A stretch of 64,000 nucleotides of DNA, taken from positions 248,001 to 312,000 of the forward strand of contig WARS01002807.1 in assembly GCA_008933995.1 (NCBI GenBank), written 5' to 3'. A program made the translations under genes and the position numbers. The notes under the pieces are model-generated. The model was not told the origin of the DNA. It did not search any database and saw only the letters and a program-made list of their open reading frames with translations. Shown piece by piece: positions 50,816-60,691 of the stretch (position 1 is its first letter; every line of letters starts with the position of its first letter). Source of the stretch: Datnioides undecimradiatus. Its lineage: Eukaryota; Chordata; Actinopteri; Lobotiformes; Datnioididae.

Positions 50816-51561
50816 GCGGAGTGCAGGCATGCGAGGAGCCGAGACGGAGGATTTGCATGGAATTGAAGGTTTTGTCTCTGCGATCGAACTGGAAGCCAAA
50901 GGTGTAATTTTGGCGTAATGGCTGTGTGAGCAGCAGAAAGAGGTGCTATTAGAGGACGGGCTGTCAGCACCGGGAAGGGACGGCGTGCGACGAGCGTGCG
51001 CGCGTGTTTGTGTGTTGCAGCTAAGCTTAATTTAAGGGCCTTTGATTGGACCTGACACTTCTGCCCCAGCCAGTGAGAGTGCGCTCCGCTCATCAGCTAA
51101 ACGCTGTTGTGACAGGGGCCGTAATCACGGTGACGAGCGGGCTGCGGCGTGAAACGGAGGGAACCTGAGCTCGCCTCCTCCCTCCTGACGCGCCTTTTTA
51201 AACTCACGCGGCGTGGAGCGAGTTGCACGACGGCAGGTCCTCCAGCCAAACAGCAGCGGATGGGCAGTTTGGGGTTTTTTTTCGGGGGGGGTTGGGGGTT
51301 GCTATGGCTCTCACTCCCCCAACCCCCACTCCCCCGTTCGCTCTTTCCCCCTTCCTGCGTTCAGTTTATGTCCCGTCATTATTGCAGCTAATCAGTTTAA
51401 TTTGGGCAGTGAAGCTGACGCGTTGATGAGGATGGAGAGGTGCTGGATGATCCCCCCCCGGGCGCTATTGATGGCTCGCCATCACACACACCGCTAATGG
51501 GGGACCAGATAGACAGCTGGGATGCACACTCTGTCACCTCCAGATGCTACCGCTGTGTATT

Positions 51562-51584
51562 TGTGTGTGTGTGTGTGTGTGTGT
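51562..51584. repeat. (GT)n microsatellite
   Basis: About 11 GT units in plcl intron 4, 90 bases before the interspersed-repeat fragment. Confidence 0.9.
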
Positions 51585-51669
51585 ATACTCTTTTCACTGG
51601 CTCATGTGTCCGCACGCATATGTGTTTGTGCACGAGCATCACAACTCTGTGTTTCTTGTGTCCGAACGT

Positions 51670-51752
51670 GCAGCTGCTGCAACTCAAGTACTCATTTACT
51701 CGAGTATTTCTACTTCGTGCCACTTTAATAAAGAGGGAATATTGCACCCAGA
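51670..51752. repeat. teleost interspersed repeat fragment (TACTCGAGTATTTC end)
   Basis: AAGTACTCATTTACTCGAGT followed by ATTTCTACTTCGTGCCACTT and AGAGGGAATATTGCACC resembles the opposite end of the same dispersed repeat family as at 26018 (its TACTTGAGTATTTCCATTTT ... GAGGGAAATATTGTAC portion), in inverse orientation. It is short and diverged. Confidence 0.55.
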
Positions 51753-52694
51753 CAACAGCTGTTTGATCGCTGTGGTGAAACAGACAATCGGCTTGTACAA
51801 CATGATGCATCTGTATCGACTGCAGGACCCACGCGGGTGTTTGCGGATATCGATCAGATCACACCTGCTCAGGTTGGAGCGCTGGGGTTCACAGGATGTC
51901 AACAAAGTCTTAAAGTGCAGGGGGGTCAGTGAACTACCCATCCCTCTCTGGCCGGCCGTGTCCGGCGCAGCGTCGGTACGGTTTGAGGCCGCTCCATGTG
52001 GATTCCATTACCCTGAAAATCCAAGGGATGAAGCCGTCTGCTTCCCTCCGCCCTTCCTCGGCTTTGTACAGTCATTGTTTTCCCAGCTCATCAGCTGCGG
52101 GAAAATCCCGCTCTGCATTCGCGGCGGTGATGCTCTGCCGGGGCTCTGCAGCGCCTACGACCCCAAGACGAATTAATGAAACACTGACTTTATGGAGCTG
52201 CCTTCTCACCCCCCCCTTCCTCCCTCCTCCACTTCCTGTCGCTGTTTTCATCATCTCCTCTCCTCGGATCTCGTCTGCAGATTCTGTTTGATTTTGTTAT
52301 TCACGCACCTTTTCCTCTCTTTCGCCGTCTCTTCCTCTGAGCTGCTGCAGAACTCATTACAAAGGCAAAAGGCCCGTCTCTGCTCTGTGCACGGACTGTA
52401 AGCCTCTGCTGAAGGTGTGCGTGCGTGCGCATGTTGTTGTCCTCCTGTCTGTCTGAGCGCTCGCTCCTCTCTCTGTTTCTCTTTCACTTCCTGTTTCCAC
52501 CGGCGTGTGCCACGGGGGCCCGCAATTTTGTTTATTAACTCAAATTTCACTTCTTTAAGTGACAGTAAGAGGCAGCGAGCGCGCGGCTGTCGGCGGGGAC
52601 GGAAATGCTTAATAATTGGGGAAATTAAATGCTTGAAGAGGGGCCGCATCGCAAACGAGCCGCCCTCCGGCTAATTTCATCTCTCATTCAGCCG

Positions 52695-52718
52695 TCTGCC
52701 TGCCTGCCTGCCTGCCTC
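52695..52718. repeat. (TGCC)n microsatellite
   Basis: About 5-6 tetranucleotide units in plcl intron 4. Confidence 0.88.
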
Positions 52719-53791
52719 GCTCCTGTGATCGCACGGCTCAGCTCTGCACCAGCAGCAGCCCATTAACTGCACCAGATTACAAGATCAAATCAGCCCTAAA
52801 CCCTGTTAACACAACTTTCAGGCTCAGAAACAGATATTCTGCAAAGGCTGTACATCACCAATTATATGGGAAATTAAAGGGTCCTGGCTCTTTTTCCTTT
52901 GCAGGATCTGACGGATTGTATTTTCTGTATTGGCTGGTTGAACTCTTGATCCGCGTGCTGCAGGTCACTCTGCAGAGATGTGTAGCACGCAGTTGTGGCA
53001 GGTAGTCTGAGTGATATTTGCATGCGTGTGTTGTGGTTTTAAGCAGTCTGGGGTGAGATGCGCGTTGAAACGTTGGTATCGTGAGTGGGACGGGGAGGTG
53101 TGAGCGCACGCCCGTGGTCCTCTGTGCTTTATTCATCATCTAACAAACAACAGCGTAGCTTTAGTTGCGTGGTGGGAGACTGTAAATGCATCAGCAGACG
53201 GGGAGAGCAAACTGCAGACAGAGGATTGAATATTAAAGCAAAGAAGTTGATTATTCAATATTTTATCACTCGGTTGTGCGCGTCTTATCTCTACCTTTGG
53301 GGAAACGTCACTTAGGATGAAGTCTGGAGTTACTTTTCCAAAAAAAAAAACCCCAAGCAGCAGTCTGTCACCGGAAAATCAATTTAATTAAAGACTTCTC
53401 CTGACGGCGGCGGAGGTGCCGCGTCGTTACTGCGACCAGTTACTGCGAGGAGCGGATGACCGGCGAGGACGGGCTCCTGTGAATCATTATGTTTCGTCAG
53501 TGTCTCTGCAGTGAATCAAAGCCGGGGTGGCCTGAGGTCAGTCGTCAGGGACGCACCCGGGCACACGCAGCATTAGGAGGAGTTTGTTCTTAAAGCCCGG
53601 AGGATTAGTAATGGTCTGCTGGGGCTAAATGGAGCCGGACCTACTGATAGACCAATTAAAGCTTAGCTTGCGTTGCACAACCTTGATTTTAGCCACATTA
53701 GCAACGCAGCACATGTGTGGCGGACTCCTCGTGCGGTGCCCAGCGGGGGAAAGTTGGTTTCTCATTTACTTTACATGTGTTGTGTGTCCAG

Positions 53792-53901
53792 GTCTGGACT
53801 TCCACGAGGACCTGCACCGCATCGGAGCGAAGGAAGGTCTGAAAGGCCGCAAACTTCAGAAGGCCATGGAGAGCTACGCCTGGAACATCACCGTCCTCAA
53901 G
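53792..53901 (+). CDS. plcl coding exon 5
   Basis: This 110-bp exon completes codon 1024 and runs to residue 1060. It encodes [20 protein letters not shown] and ends in WNITVLK at the donor GTGAGC (53902). Mammalian PLCL1 shares [11 protein letters not shown] and WNITVLK here, and PLCL2 has GTKEGLKERKL and WNITILK, so this segment leans toward PLCL1. The 1-base phase matches exon 4 exactly. Confidence 0.96.
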
Positions 53902-54522
53902 GTGAGCCGGTCCGAGCCGCGCCCGGCATGTGGTCTTCGGTGCAACAGAGACCCCCCCCTGCACTGTTCAGGAGACTATAACCAGCTGGATCAGCAGCCC
54001 CAGGCTCTGTTGTTAAGATTAAACACGGTGTCTTAAGAAAGCTCTCTGGGCTAATTGTATTTGGCTTCTCTCTAATCCCTAAATCTCTTAATTAATTACC
54101 GCTGAATCCAAGTTCTGTGTTTTTTTTTTATTTGCTCATGTAACGATCTTGACGAGGCATGATAGGATTGTTCACACTTGTTTGTAGACGCAAACACGCC
54201 CACTCTGCCGGGCGCGCTGAGCCCCCGGGACGTGCAGCGGCTGAGATGACGCTCGGCAGAACGCGGGTTTCTCGGCTCTGACGCGATGAGATAAGGACCG
54301 CGCGGTGCCCTCGCTGCCTCTGTGAGCACCAGCGCTAACCCCGGCGCTGATAACACGCCCCATGCTGCTCGGGCTGTGCGCTGCGCAGCGGCCCGGGTGT
54401 TTTTATCTCATCTCATCTCATCACCCCTGAAATCATTTAGTGTCGAGTGGCGAGGCGAGAGGTTCGGTAGATCTTTGATTGCTTGATTCCTCTTTGCCTT
54501 AGCAGACAGGATGATGCTAAAG

Positions 54523-54575
54523 ATTAGAGCTGCAGCTGACTAATTATCAGTCATTCTTTAATTAATCAGTGTTAT
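54523..54575. repeat. possible second remnant of the GGCTGCAAC-type repeat
   Basis: TTAGAGCTGCAGCTGACTAA followed by TTATCAGTCATTCTTTAATT and AATCAG has the same word order as the remnant at 47136. Low information content. Confidence 0.35.
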
Positions 54576-55392
54576 TTATTAGTTATTTATTTATTTTTGT
54601 TTATTTTAACACTCCCAAGACGGCACAAAAGCCAAACAATGAAAGAACAAGCAACGCGTGTCCTCAGAAGGCTGTTTACCGAGGTCACACAGGCTGGATC
54701 AACAGAGCCAAGGAGGGAAACTGAGGGATACGGAAAAATCCAAACTAAGTTAACGTAAAACAGGAGAAAAGAACTTAAAAAATGACAAGAAGCAAAGGAA
54801 ACGGGCAGAAAAACCAACTGATAAAAGCCAAAATTCATCAAAAAACACACTTTGCATGCACTGGATGTTCATCGGATATCGTGAATTAAACGTAATGACG
54901 ATAATAAGCTCTTGAGTTCTGTATGACTGTGACGTCCGAGGGAGAGAAATATATATTTATATGAATGAAAACAACAGGTCTGCTGAATATTTCTGTTGCA
55001 CGCTGAGCAGGGGCGCAGAGGCCACCACAGTTTGAGAGCGCTGGCGGTCTTAAAGTCGAAGTTTGTAATAAAATCCAAACAAACAACATGTGATCGTGAA
55101 CGCGGCGAGGCGAAATCGCATTACACAGACAATTATGAAGCTGCGCAGTTTGCCGTCACAGGCGTGTTGCTAATTAAATTAATGCTGTTTTCCAGGTATT
55201 TGAAAATACTGCGAATCAGTACCCAGAAATGCTTGTTTTGTAACTAACTGCCCGCGTCTGATTAGATTTAAAGCTGCGGTGCGAGGCGCCAGTGTCTGGT
55301 GTGACATCTCAGCTGAGCCCACATGGCTGCAGCGTGACAGGGCCTATGATGTCATAAATACATCAGCTGTGTGTGCGCAGTTGCTCTCTTTG

Positions 55393-55406
55393 CCAGAAGG
55401 GGGCGA
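55393..55406 (+). promoter_or_regulatory. CTCF-like motif
   Basis: CCAGAAGGGGGCGA matches 12 of 14 positions of the CTCF core on the + strand, facing the minus-strand motif at 57330. Confidence 0.3.
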
Positions 55407-57329
55407 CAAACGTCTGGAGATTTAATTCCCAGTGATTTAAAAACAGGTGATTAAAGCAGCACGTCGTCTCATTTCTGGTTGATGCGTGACTTTAATGATG
55501 AGCTGATGATCATTAAACATCTAAGCGCTGGTTAATCTGTGGCAGCAGCGATTCAGCACAAACTGTGTGTGCCTCCTTCGTGTATTCTCCTTGCGCCGAT
55601 GCAGCCGTCGTGTGTGCAGCAACCAGATTTATCTTAATTAAGCTTCATCGCGCCCTCCGCAATTGAGAAACGCGTGGGCTTAAGTAGCCCGACAGATGGA
55701 CACACAGACCTAATCCCTGCCTCACCGGCGCTCCATACACTCCCGCTCCTCCCATCCCTGCCTCGGCATCTCGTCGTGCTCCCGCTCAATCTCTCTTCAG
55801 CTGCAATTCGTGTCTCATCCTGAACATTTGGTGCGATCCTGGTTTGCCAAGCCCGGCAGCCGCCGCGCGGTGGTTTCACCTGTCGGCCTCTCGAGAGCCT
55901 CAGCAGGTCTGGAAGAGCTGCGAGGAGGCAAGAGGGAGCGAGAGAGAGCGAGTCGTGTCTCTCCGCGGCGAATGAGGGTATTTGCCCATTTCTACCAGCA
56001 GTACCAGCCTGTCGAGCAGATTGCGACCACTTTGAGGCTCGTTATCACGAAACTCATCAAGCTCCTGCAGAAGTAGCTCAGATCTGAGCTTCAGGCGTCC
56101 AAACGTCGCGACTCCGGCGCCGCTTTATGTCTCTGTTGCTCTATAAAGATGATGTGTAGACTTAACTGAGTCAGCAAATCGCAGCTCAAGTCAAGATGCG
56201 TGCACCTGCTTTAGCCGTGACATGTCTCTCTCTGCACGTAATGCACAATGAAGCCAGGCTGGGCTGGTTTGTAATGAGCAGGGAGGAGATTAGGGTAGAA
56301 TTAAAGGGGGGGGGTGTGGTGGTGGGGGGGCAGAGGCTGCCCTTTGCTTGGACTTAGCCCCCTGTGGATCGCTTCAGACCAGCTGCAGGGGTGAACGAAC
56401 CCGAACACAAGCGCCGTCGTGATTTGGCTGCGGCAGCACAGGACAGGCTCGCTCGCTGTCTTATTTTGTGCCTGGTGAGTCATGACTTACATAATTTCTC
56501 TCCTTTTTTTTTTTTTTTTTTGAACATATGACTTATTCATGCTCGTGGTTTGCGTGCCGGAGAGGCGCAGGTAAAAGGCCACTCGCAGCATATTGACATC
56601 ACCTGGGAGCGGAGCGCTGGGCGCCGCGTGCACAGCGGCACCTTTGCTCGTCCTGCAATATGTCAGGCCCGCCGTGCACGCCTCGTGGCGCTGAGGGCTT
56701 CATCCCTTTCGCCGTTTACACCAGAGCAGGTCGGCCTGCGCCTGTCGCGGCGGGTCAGGCCGAGGTTCAGCGGGAGGGAAGGAGGGAGGGAAGATATGCA
56801 GATTCACAGACGGGAAGGCAACTGCTTTCAACTTGCTCGAGAGCAGATGTCGGAGGGATGGTGGCGTGAAGGAAGTGTCGGAGCGGCTGAGCAGAAACAG
56901 AAGGGGTTGCGGCGAGGCCGAGAGGCCCGCGGCTGTGGCGGCGGTGGCGGCGAGTCGAGTCGAAGGCTGCGGAAGTGGAGCTCGTTTTTTGTTAATCGTA
57001 CAAGCACCTCTTTCTCTCTCGCGCACACACACTCACAGAAATAACTGCCCGTGGAGACTCGACCACATTTCCACATGGCAGAGGCGGCTAGCTGCAGGAG
57101 GCGGGCGGCCGTGGCGGCGGCCCAGATTGACTTGACAGCGCTGTAAAGCGGGAGCCCTGCCCTGACCACTTCCTCCACATATGGCAGGGATTCATCTCTG
57201 GGGTGCTCCCAAATACAGAGCACAAATGTAGTATAACATTATCACCATATGACAGCACTGTTCACCAGCTGAGAGGAGCAGTGTGCACGGCTGGCAGGCG
57301 ACCAAACGCCGTCGTCCAGTGGCTTTATA

Positions 57330-57343
57330 CTGCCCCCTACTGC
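57330..57343 (-). promoter_or_regulatory. CTCF-like motif
   Basis: On the minus strand, GCAGTAGGGGGCAG matches 13 of 14 positions of the CTCF core CCASYAGRKGGCRS. It lies in plcl intron 5, 200 bases before the last exon. Confidence 0.4.
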
Positions 57344-57542
57344 ATCCTGTTGGGCAGTGCACTCCCACAGCATTTCAACCATATTTTACCCTGATATCGT
57401 CTTTATTTAACCGTGCAAATGTTCTTCTTTGATTTAAATCTCTAGGAATAGATGATGTTATCTGTGTGAATGAATGTCAGAGATGTTTATTTCTGTAAAT
57501 CTGGTTTCACTGTCTCTCTCCCTCTGTCCGTCTGAATCTCAG

Positions 57543-57974
57543 GGCCAGGCCGATCTGCTGAAGCACGCTAAGAGCGAGGCGCTGGACACGCTGCGTCAGA
57601 TCCACTGCGCGGCTCAGTCCTGCGGGCTCAGTAAGAACGGGGCGGCCTCCCCGCAGCTCCAGCACCATCCTCACCACCAGCCGCAGCAGCAGCCTCAGGC
57701 CAAGGCCCAGCCACAGCCCCCGTCCCAGACTCAGCTCGCACCCCAGATCCAGACCGCACCTCAGGCTTATCTCCATCCCCTCCCCCAGCAACACCCCCAG
57801 TTACCAGCTCTGCCTCTGGTTCAAACTGTCTCAAAACCACCGGCCTACCCTCAGCCGCCACCCTTACCCCAGCTTCAGCCGCAGCTCCAGAGCCAGCAGC
57901 AGAGGGCGGCGGGACCTCTGGACGCCATCCCCGAGAAAGAGGTGGCCATTGACGATCCGGCGGGGTCCTGCTGA
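57543..57974 (+). CDS. plcl coding exon 6 (C-terminus with P/Q-rich insertion)
   Basis: This 432-bp exon encodes residues 1061-1203 and the TGA stop. It opens [14 protein letters not shown] and continues to SCGLSK, closely matching the last conserved block of PLCL1/PLCL2. Mammalian proteins then end after about 20-30 residues. Here about 90 residues of Pro/Gln/His-rich low complexity intervene before IPEKE, which appears to correspond to the IPEK/IEEKE near the mammalian C-terminus. The frame is open throughout, and the codons vary (CAG, CAA, CCC, CCT, CCA), so this is a mixed-codon tract and not a pure microsatellite. Its function is unknown. Confidence 0.93.
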   Translation, partial: GQADLLKHAKSEALDTLRQIHCAAQSCGLSKNGAASPQLQHHPHHQPQQQPQAKAQPQPPSQTQLAPQIQTAPQAYLHPLPQQHPQLPALPLVQTVSKPPAYPQPPPLPQLQPQLQSQQQRAAGPLDAIPEKEVAIDDPAGSC

Positions 57975-58843
57975 CCCGCAGCCTGTGCCCACAGAGAATC
58001 CTACCCAAAGAGAGACAGAGAGAGCGGGAAAGAGGCGGAGAAGCAGAAGGGCGTAGAAGAGAAGCAGGGTAACGAGAGGCAGATGGAGGAGCTGGCCGAG
58101 AGGGTGAAAGAGATGATGATGGCGAGGAGGACGCGTCGTGTCAGGAGTGAGACGCGGGTCTGAGGCGAGGTTTGAGTCGAGGGAAAGAAAGGGAGACCCG
58201 GAAAGATGGTGTTTCTCCTGGATTTGGGAGGTAATCATCCGCCTGAGACGAGAAAGTCCAGGTCCTCCTTTGTTCTCCTCTCCTGTGAAAAGCCAAAAGG
58301 CGCGGCAGCTGCTAACAGACCTGCGCGTCTCTGCACGGGAGCGCCGTCGGAGCGGCGAGTTAGACGAGTCTCTCTCTCTCTGGGCGGCGCTAGTTACACG
58401 CCCTTCCTCTGTGTACTCTAGCTCTGTGGGTACAGGCTTTACCTCACATCGGCACATCTTCTGCCACACATTTGCCTTTTCTGTTTCATTTCCAGACACT
58501 GCCCCCGGCATGTCCTCCAGCTTTTAGTTCCTCGTGCTCGCACTCGTCCTCCTCCATCCAAGTGCAAACCCTCGCTGGTACCTTTTTCAACCGAGGGGAC
58601 GCCGTTTTTTCGTCCTGAGCGCACGACGTAGGCCGGCTCTGTTTCGTTTCGCCGCAAACCAGCGAGCTGCGGAGCTAAACTAGACAAAGATATGCGACTC
58701 GGACTGCAGCTGTTCATGTGTTCTGGTTCCCACCTCCATCCAAGCCCCCGCGCATCTCCAGGATCATTCCTTTTAGGATTTTAGTTCCTCTGCATTCCCG
58801 GATTCTCCCCGCAGGGTCTCCTTGTCTCCTCCCCAGGGGCTGT

Positions 58844-58894
58844 CTGTGTGTGTGTGTGCGTGCGTGCGTCTGTGTGTGTGTGTGTGTGTGTGTG
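58844..58894. repeat. (GT)n/(GC) compound microsatellite in the plcl 3'UTR
   Basis: GT units, then GCGTGCGTGCGTC, then GT units. It would be transcribed as part of the plcl mRNA. Confidence 0.88.
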
Positions 58895-59022
58895 CTGTGG
58901 TCCCCAGGGTGGAGCCAGCCCACGTCCGTTTTAAGTGGCGGAGCTCACCAGCCAATCACAACTGGAATACGTGACCCTGCCCGTTAGAGGTCAAAGGTCA
59001 ACAGGATCACGGTACTGCTGTC

Positions 59023-59028
59023 AATAAA
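59023..59028 (+). terminator. polyadenylation signal, probably of plcl
   Basis: A canonical AATAAA hexamer 1.05 kb after the plcl stop, followed by GT-containing sequence. Alternatives are AATAAA at 59095-59100 and at 59946-59951. I prefer the first because it is the nearest, but transcript ends could decide. Confidence 0.5.
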
Positions 59029-59045
59029 ACACGAGATAAAGTGAA

Positions 59046-60574
59046 TATAGATGTAAACTGTATGTAAAATGTACGAAAGGAAACATATTGCTATAATAAA
59101 TCCCGCAGACACGGACGTTAATGATTGATATGATAATAATCGATGTTTAGTTCGATTGATATTCTGTTTTTTTTCTTTTTTTAACATTACTTCCACATGT
59201 ACAGTGAGTTTGACACCTGTTGTTTGACACCTGTGGCGCGGATCAGGGCACACCAGTGCATGTGAGACTGGAGAGAAGGATTACGGGTTAGCGCCACAAC
59301 ACGAGGGGTCGGACAACAGCCCGACGTGTGTTTCACTGCGGAGTGGGTGTGTGGATTCTGTAAAAGCTCCTTTAAGTGGCCCCATTAAAACTGGCTTCAT
59401 TATTTATCCCGTCTCCGCTCCTTCATTTCGCTCCACTGAGGGCGCCGTGTCGATCGGGACCCTGGCCGACATTTTGCAGGGAAGGGTTTAAGCCGCTCAC
59501 GAGCGAAGCATCGTTCAAGCGATCTCAAACGATCAATGCGGCCGCCCGAAAGCCTCATCGATCGCTTTGCGCTGTGCTGCACCTTTTTTTTTGTTTGTCT
59601 GTCAACAAACCAGAAGTAGGTCGCTTATTATATCATATCACACGTGAACCGAGACGAATCAGGAAAAAGATGCGACGTGCCGACCTCTGCATCGATCTGA
59701 ACCTGCCGTGATCCGCTCGATGGCCCAATCATGAAGTTATGAATCGGCTGCTGCGCCGCCGCCGCCTCTGCAAAGCGGCTTCAAACCCGTCGCAGTCGCT
59801 GAAGACTCGTCGCAGTAGCGCAAAACCAACATGTCCGATGACAAAACCTCAAATCCGACGTCCGGGAGGGATTTGGATTCTACGAGAAGGACGGAGAGTT
59901 GGACAAAGGTCTGTCCCAACTGTAACCAACTGTGCCTGTCTAATTAATAAACACGGTGACGTTAGACACTTCCTTTGTCGTGCAGCAACACGCTGAGGAC
60001 TTCCTGGTCTGTTTGCCGTTTTTATAGAATTGGAGATCGAATCGTAGCGAGTCGTTCGTAGCCCACGTGTCTAGATCGGATCGTCTTATAAGGGACAGAT
60101 GCACGCTGTTCTGCAGAGTTATGAGAGTTTATAAAGCAGCTTGTGTAGCTAAGAGTTGACTCAGCGTAGGCGTGAGAAGCTGCACGAGAGTGTGCTGCTT
60201 CCCGAGTCGGTATGGCAGCTATTGTGCCGGAGAATAAAGCCCATAGAACCTCATTAGCATGACTTTTTAAATGAGCCGGCCGACAGAAAGGACATCGGGG
60301 CTGTTTATATCTGAGAGCTCGCGGCGCGCGTTGGCTAATTAACTGCCGTCCCTCGCTCTTCATTATAACGGCATGTCACGCGTCCACAAAGACATACCTG
60401 CAGTTCGCCGGAGGTCCGGAGAAGTGCCTAGGAGATGATCTGCCGCGGGAGACTAATTATCGACCCCCTTCAAATGAGCAGCAACAAAAAAAGAAAAAGC
60501 AGAATTAGAGGGTTTGTGTCATGATTGCGGTCGGACTGAGAGTGACGTCCGTCGGCGTGGACGTCGCAGGACGA
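59046..60574. other. intergenic region between plcl and hcrt, including hcrt upstream sequence
   Basis: About 1.5 kb with no coding exon. Homeodomain-type TAATTA cores lie at 60336-60341 and 60454-60459, within 250 bases of the hcrt TATA box. A TGACGTCC sequence at 60543-60550 differs at one base from the cAMP response element consensus, and a second GACGTC lies at 60560-60565. Known from zebrafish work: about 1 kb of hcrt upstream sequence suffices for neuron-specific expression, and Lhx9 promotes hypocretin neurons. Binding here is inference. Confidence 0.5.
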
Positions 60575-60580
60575 TATAAA
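60575..60580 (+). promoter_or_regulatory. hcrt: TATA box of hcrt
   Basis: TATAAA followed by AG, 60 bases upstream of the first start codon. With usual spacing, transcription would start near 60605, giving a 5'UTR of about 30 bases to the first ATG. Short 5' leaders and a TATA box are expected for a tightly cell-type-specific neuropeptide gene. Confidence 0.75.
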
Positions 60581-60634
60581 AGACACACGGGGAGACGAGA
60601 AGGTCAGACGACTCCGCTTCACACGAGCCAGAAG

Positions 60635-60691
60635 ATGACGTGGTTCCCCGCCAACCTCCAGAGAGCCGCTGGGATGGACACGTCTAACAGG
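60635..60691 (+). CDS. hcrt: hcrt coding exon 1 (start of prepro-orexin)
   Basis: This exon encodes the first 19 residues, to AAC AGG, followed by the donor GTGAGG at 60692 (phase 0). Two in-frame start codons are possible: ATG at 60635 (A at -3) and ATG at 60674 (G at -3, G at +4). The second gives six residues before the intron, like the very short first exon of mammalian HCRT, which encodes about seven. I report the first ATG because scanning ribosomes meet it first and its context is good. Either choice leads into the same hydrophobic signal sequence in exon 2. Confidence 0.8.

Larger units (their letters stand above)
48447..53791 (+). other. plcl intron 4 (5.3 kb)
   Basis: This is a phase-1 intron with donor GTAGGT and acceptor TGTGTGTCCAG. 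It contains a (GACA)n tract, a GT tract, a (TGCC)n tract and, near 51670-51750, the degenerate end of a widespread teleost interspersed repeat. Short triplicated GGGCTGCA units lie at about 48737-48760. No gene is recognised. Confidence 0.75.
53902..57542 (+). other. plcl intron 5 (3.6 kb)
   Basis: The donor is GTGAGC at 53902 and the acceptor TCTGAATCTCAG ends at 57542. The intron contains CTCF-like motifs at 55393-55406 and 57330-57343, a possible cryptic terminal exon at 55801-56076, an interspersed-repeat remnant near 54523-54575 and a poly-T run at 56504-56521. No separate gene is recognised. Confidence 0.75.
1039..57974 (+). other. plcl gene: inactive phospholipase C-like (PLCL/PRIP) protein, full coding span
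   Basis: Six coding exons join in frame to 1203 codons plus stop (303+2487+204+76+110+432 bp). Every intron has GT...AG ends. Introns 1, 2, 3 and 5 are phase 0; intron 4 is phase 1. Domain order by residue: unique N-terminus 1-101, PP1-binding-type KTVSF at 112-116, PH about 134-245, EF-hand-like about 258-400, X box about 422-565, acidic linker about 570-605, Y box about 606-725, C2 about 745-875, helical C-terminal region about 930-1095, P/Q-rich segment about 1096-1185. Known family role: PLCL1/PLCL2 (PRIP-1/2) bind Ins(1,4,5)P3 and phosphoinositides through the PH domain, do not hydrolyse PIP2, and scaffold GABARAP, GABA-A receptor subunits and the phosphatases PP1/PP2A. Human PLCL1 and PLCL2 are about 1095-1127 residues, so this protein is longer. 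It resembles both without clearly matching either. I recall fish annotations using the name plcl5 for a third member but could not verify that, so I leave the symbol blank. Confidence 0.93.
57975..59045 (+). other. plcl 3'UTR
   Basis: About 1.05 kb lies between the TGA stop and a canonical AATAAA at 59023-59028. The segment is purine-rich at first (GAGAGAGCGGG-type sequence), contains a GT/GC dinucleotide tract at 58844-58894 and has no conserved coding potential. The extent is inferred from the polyadenylation signal only. Confidence 0.55.
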
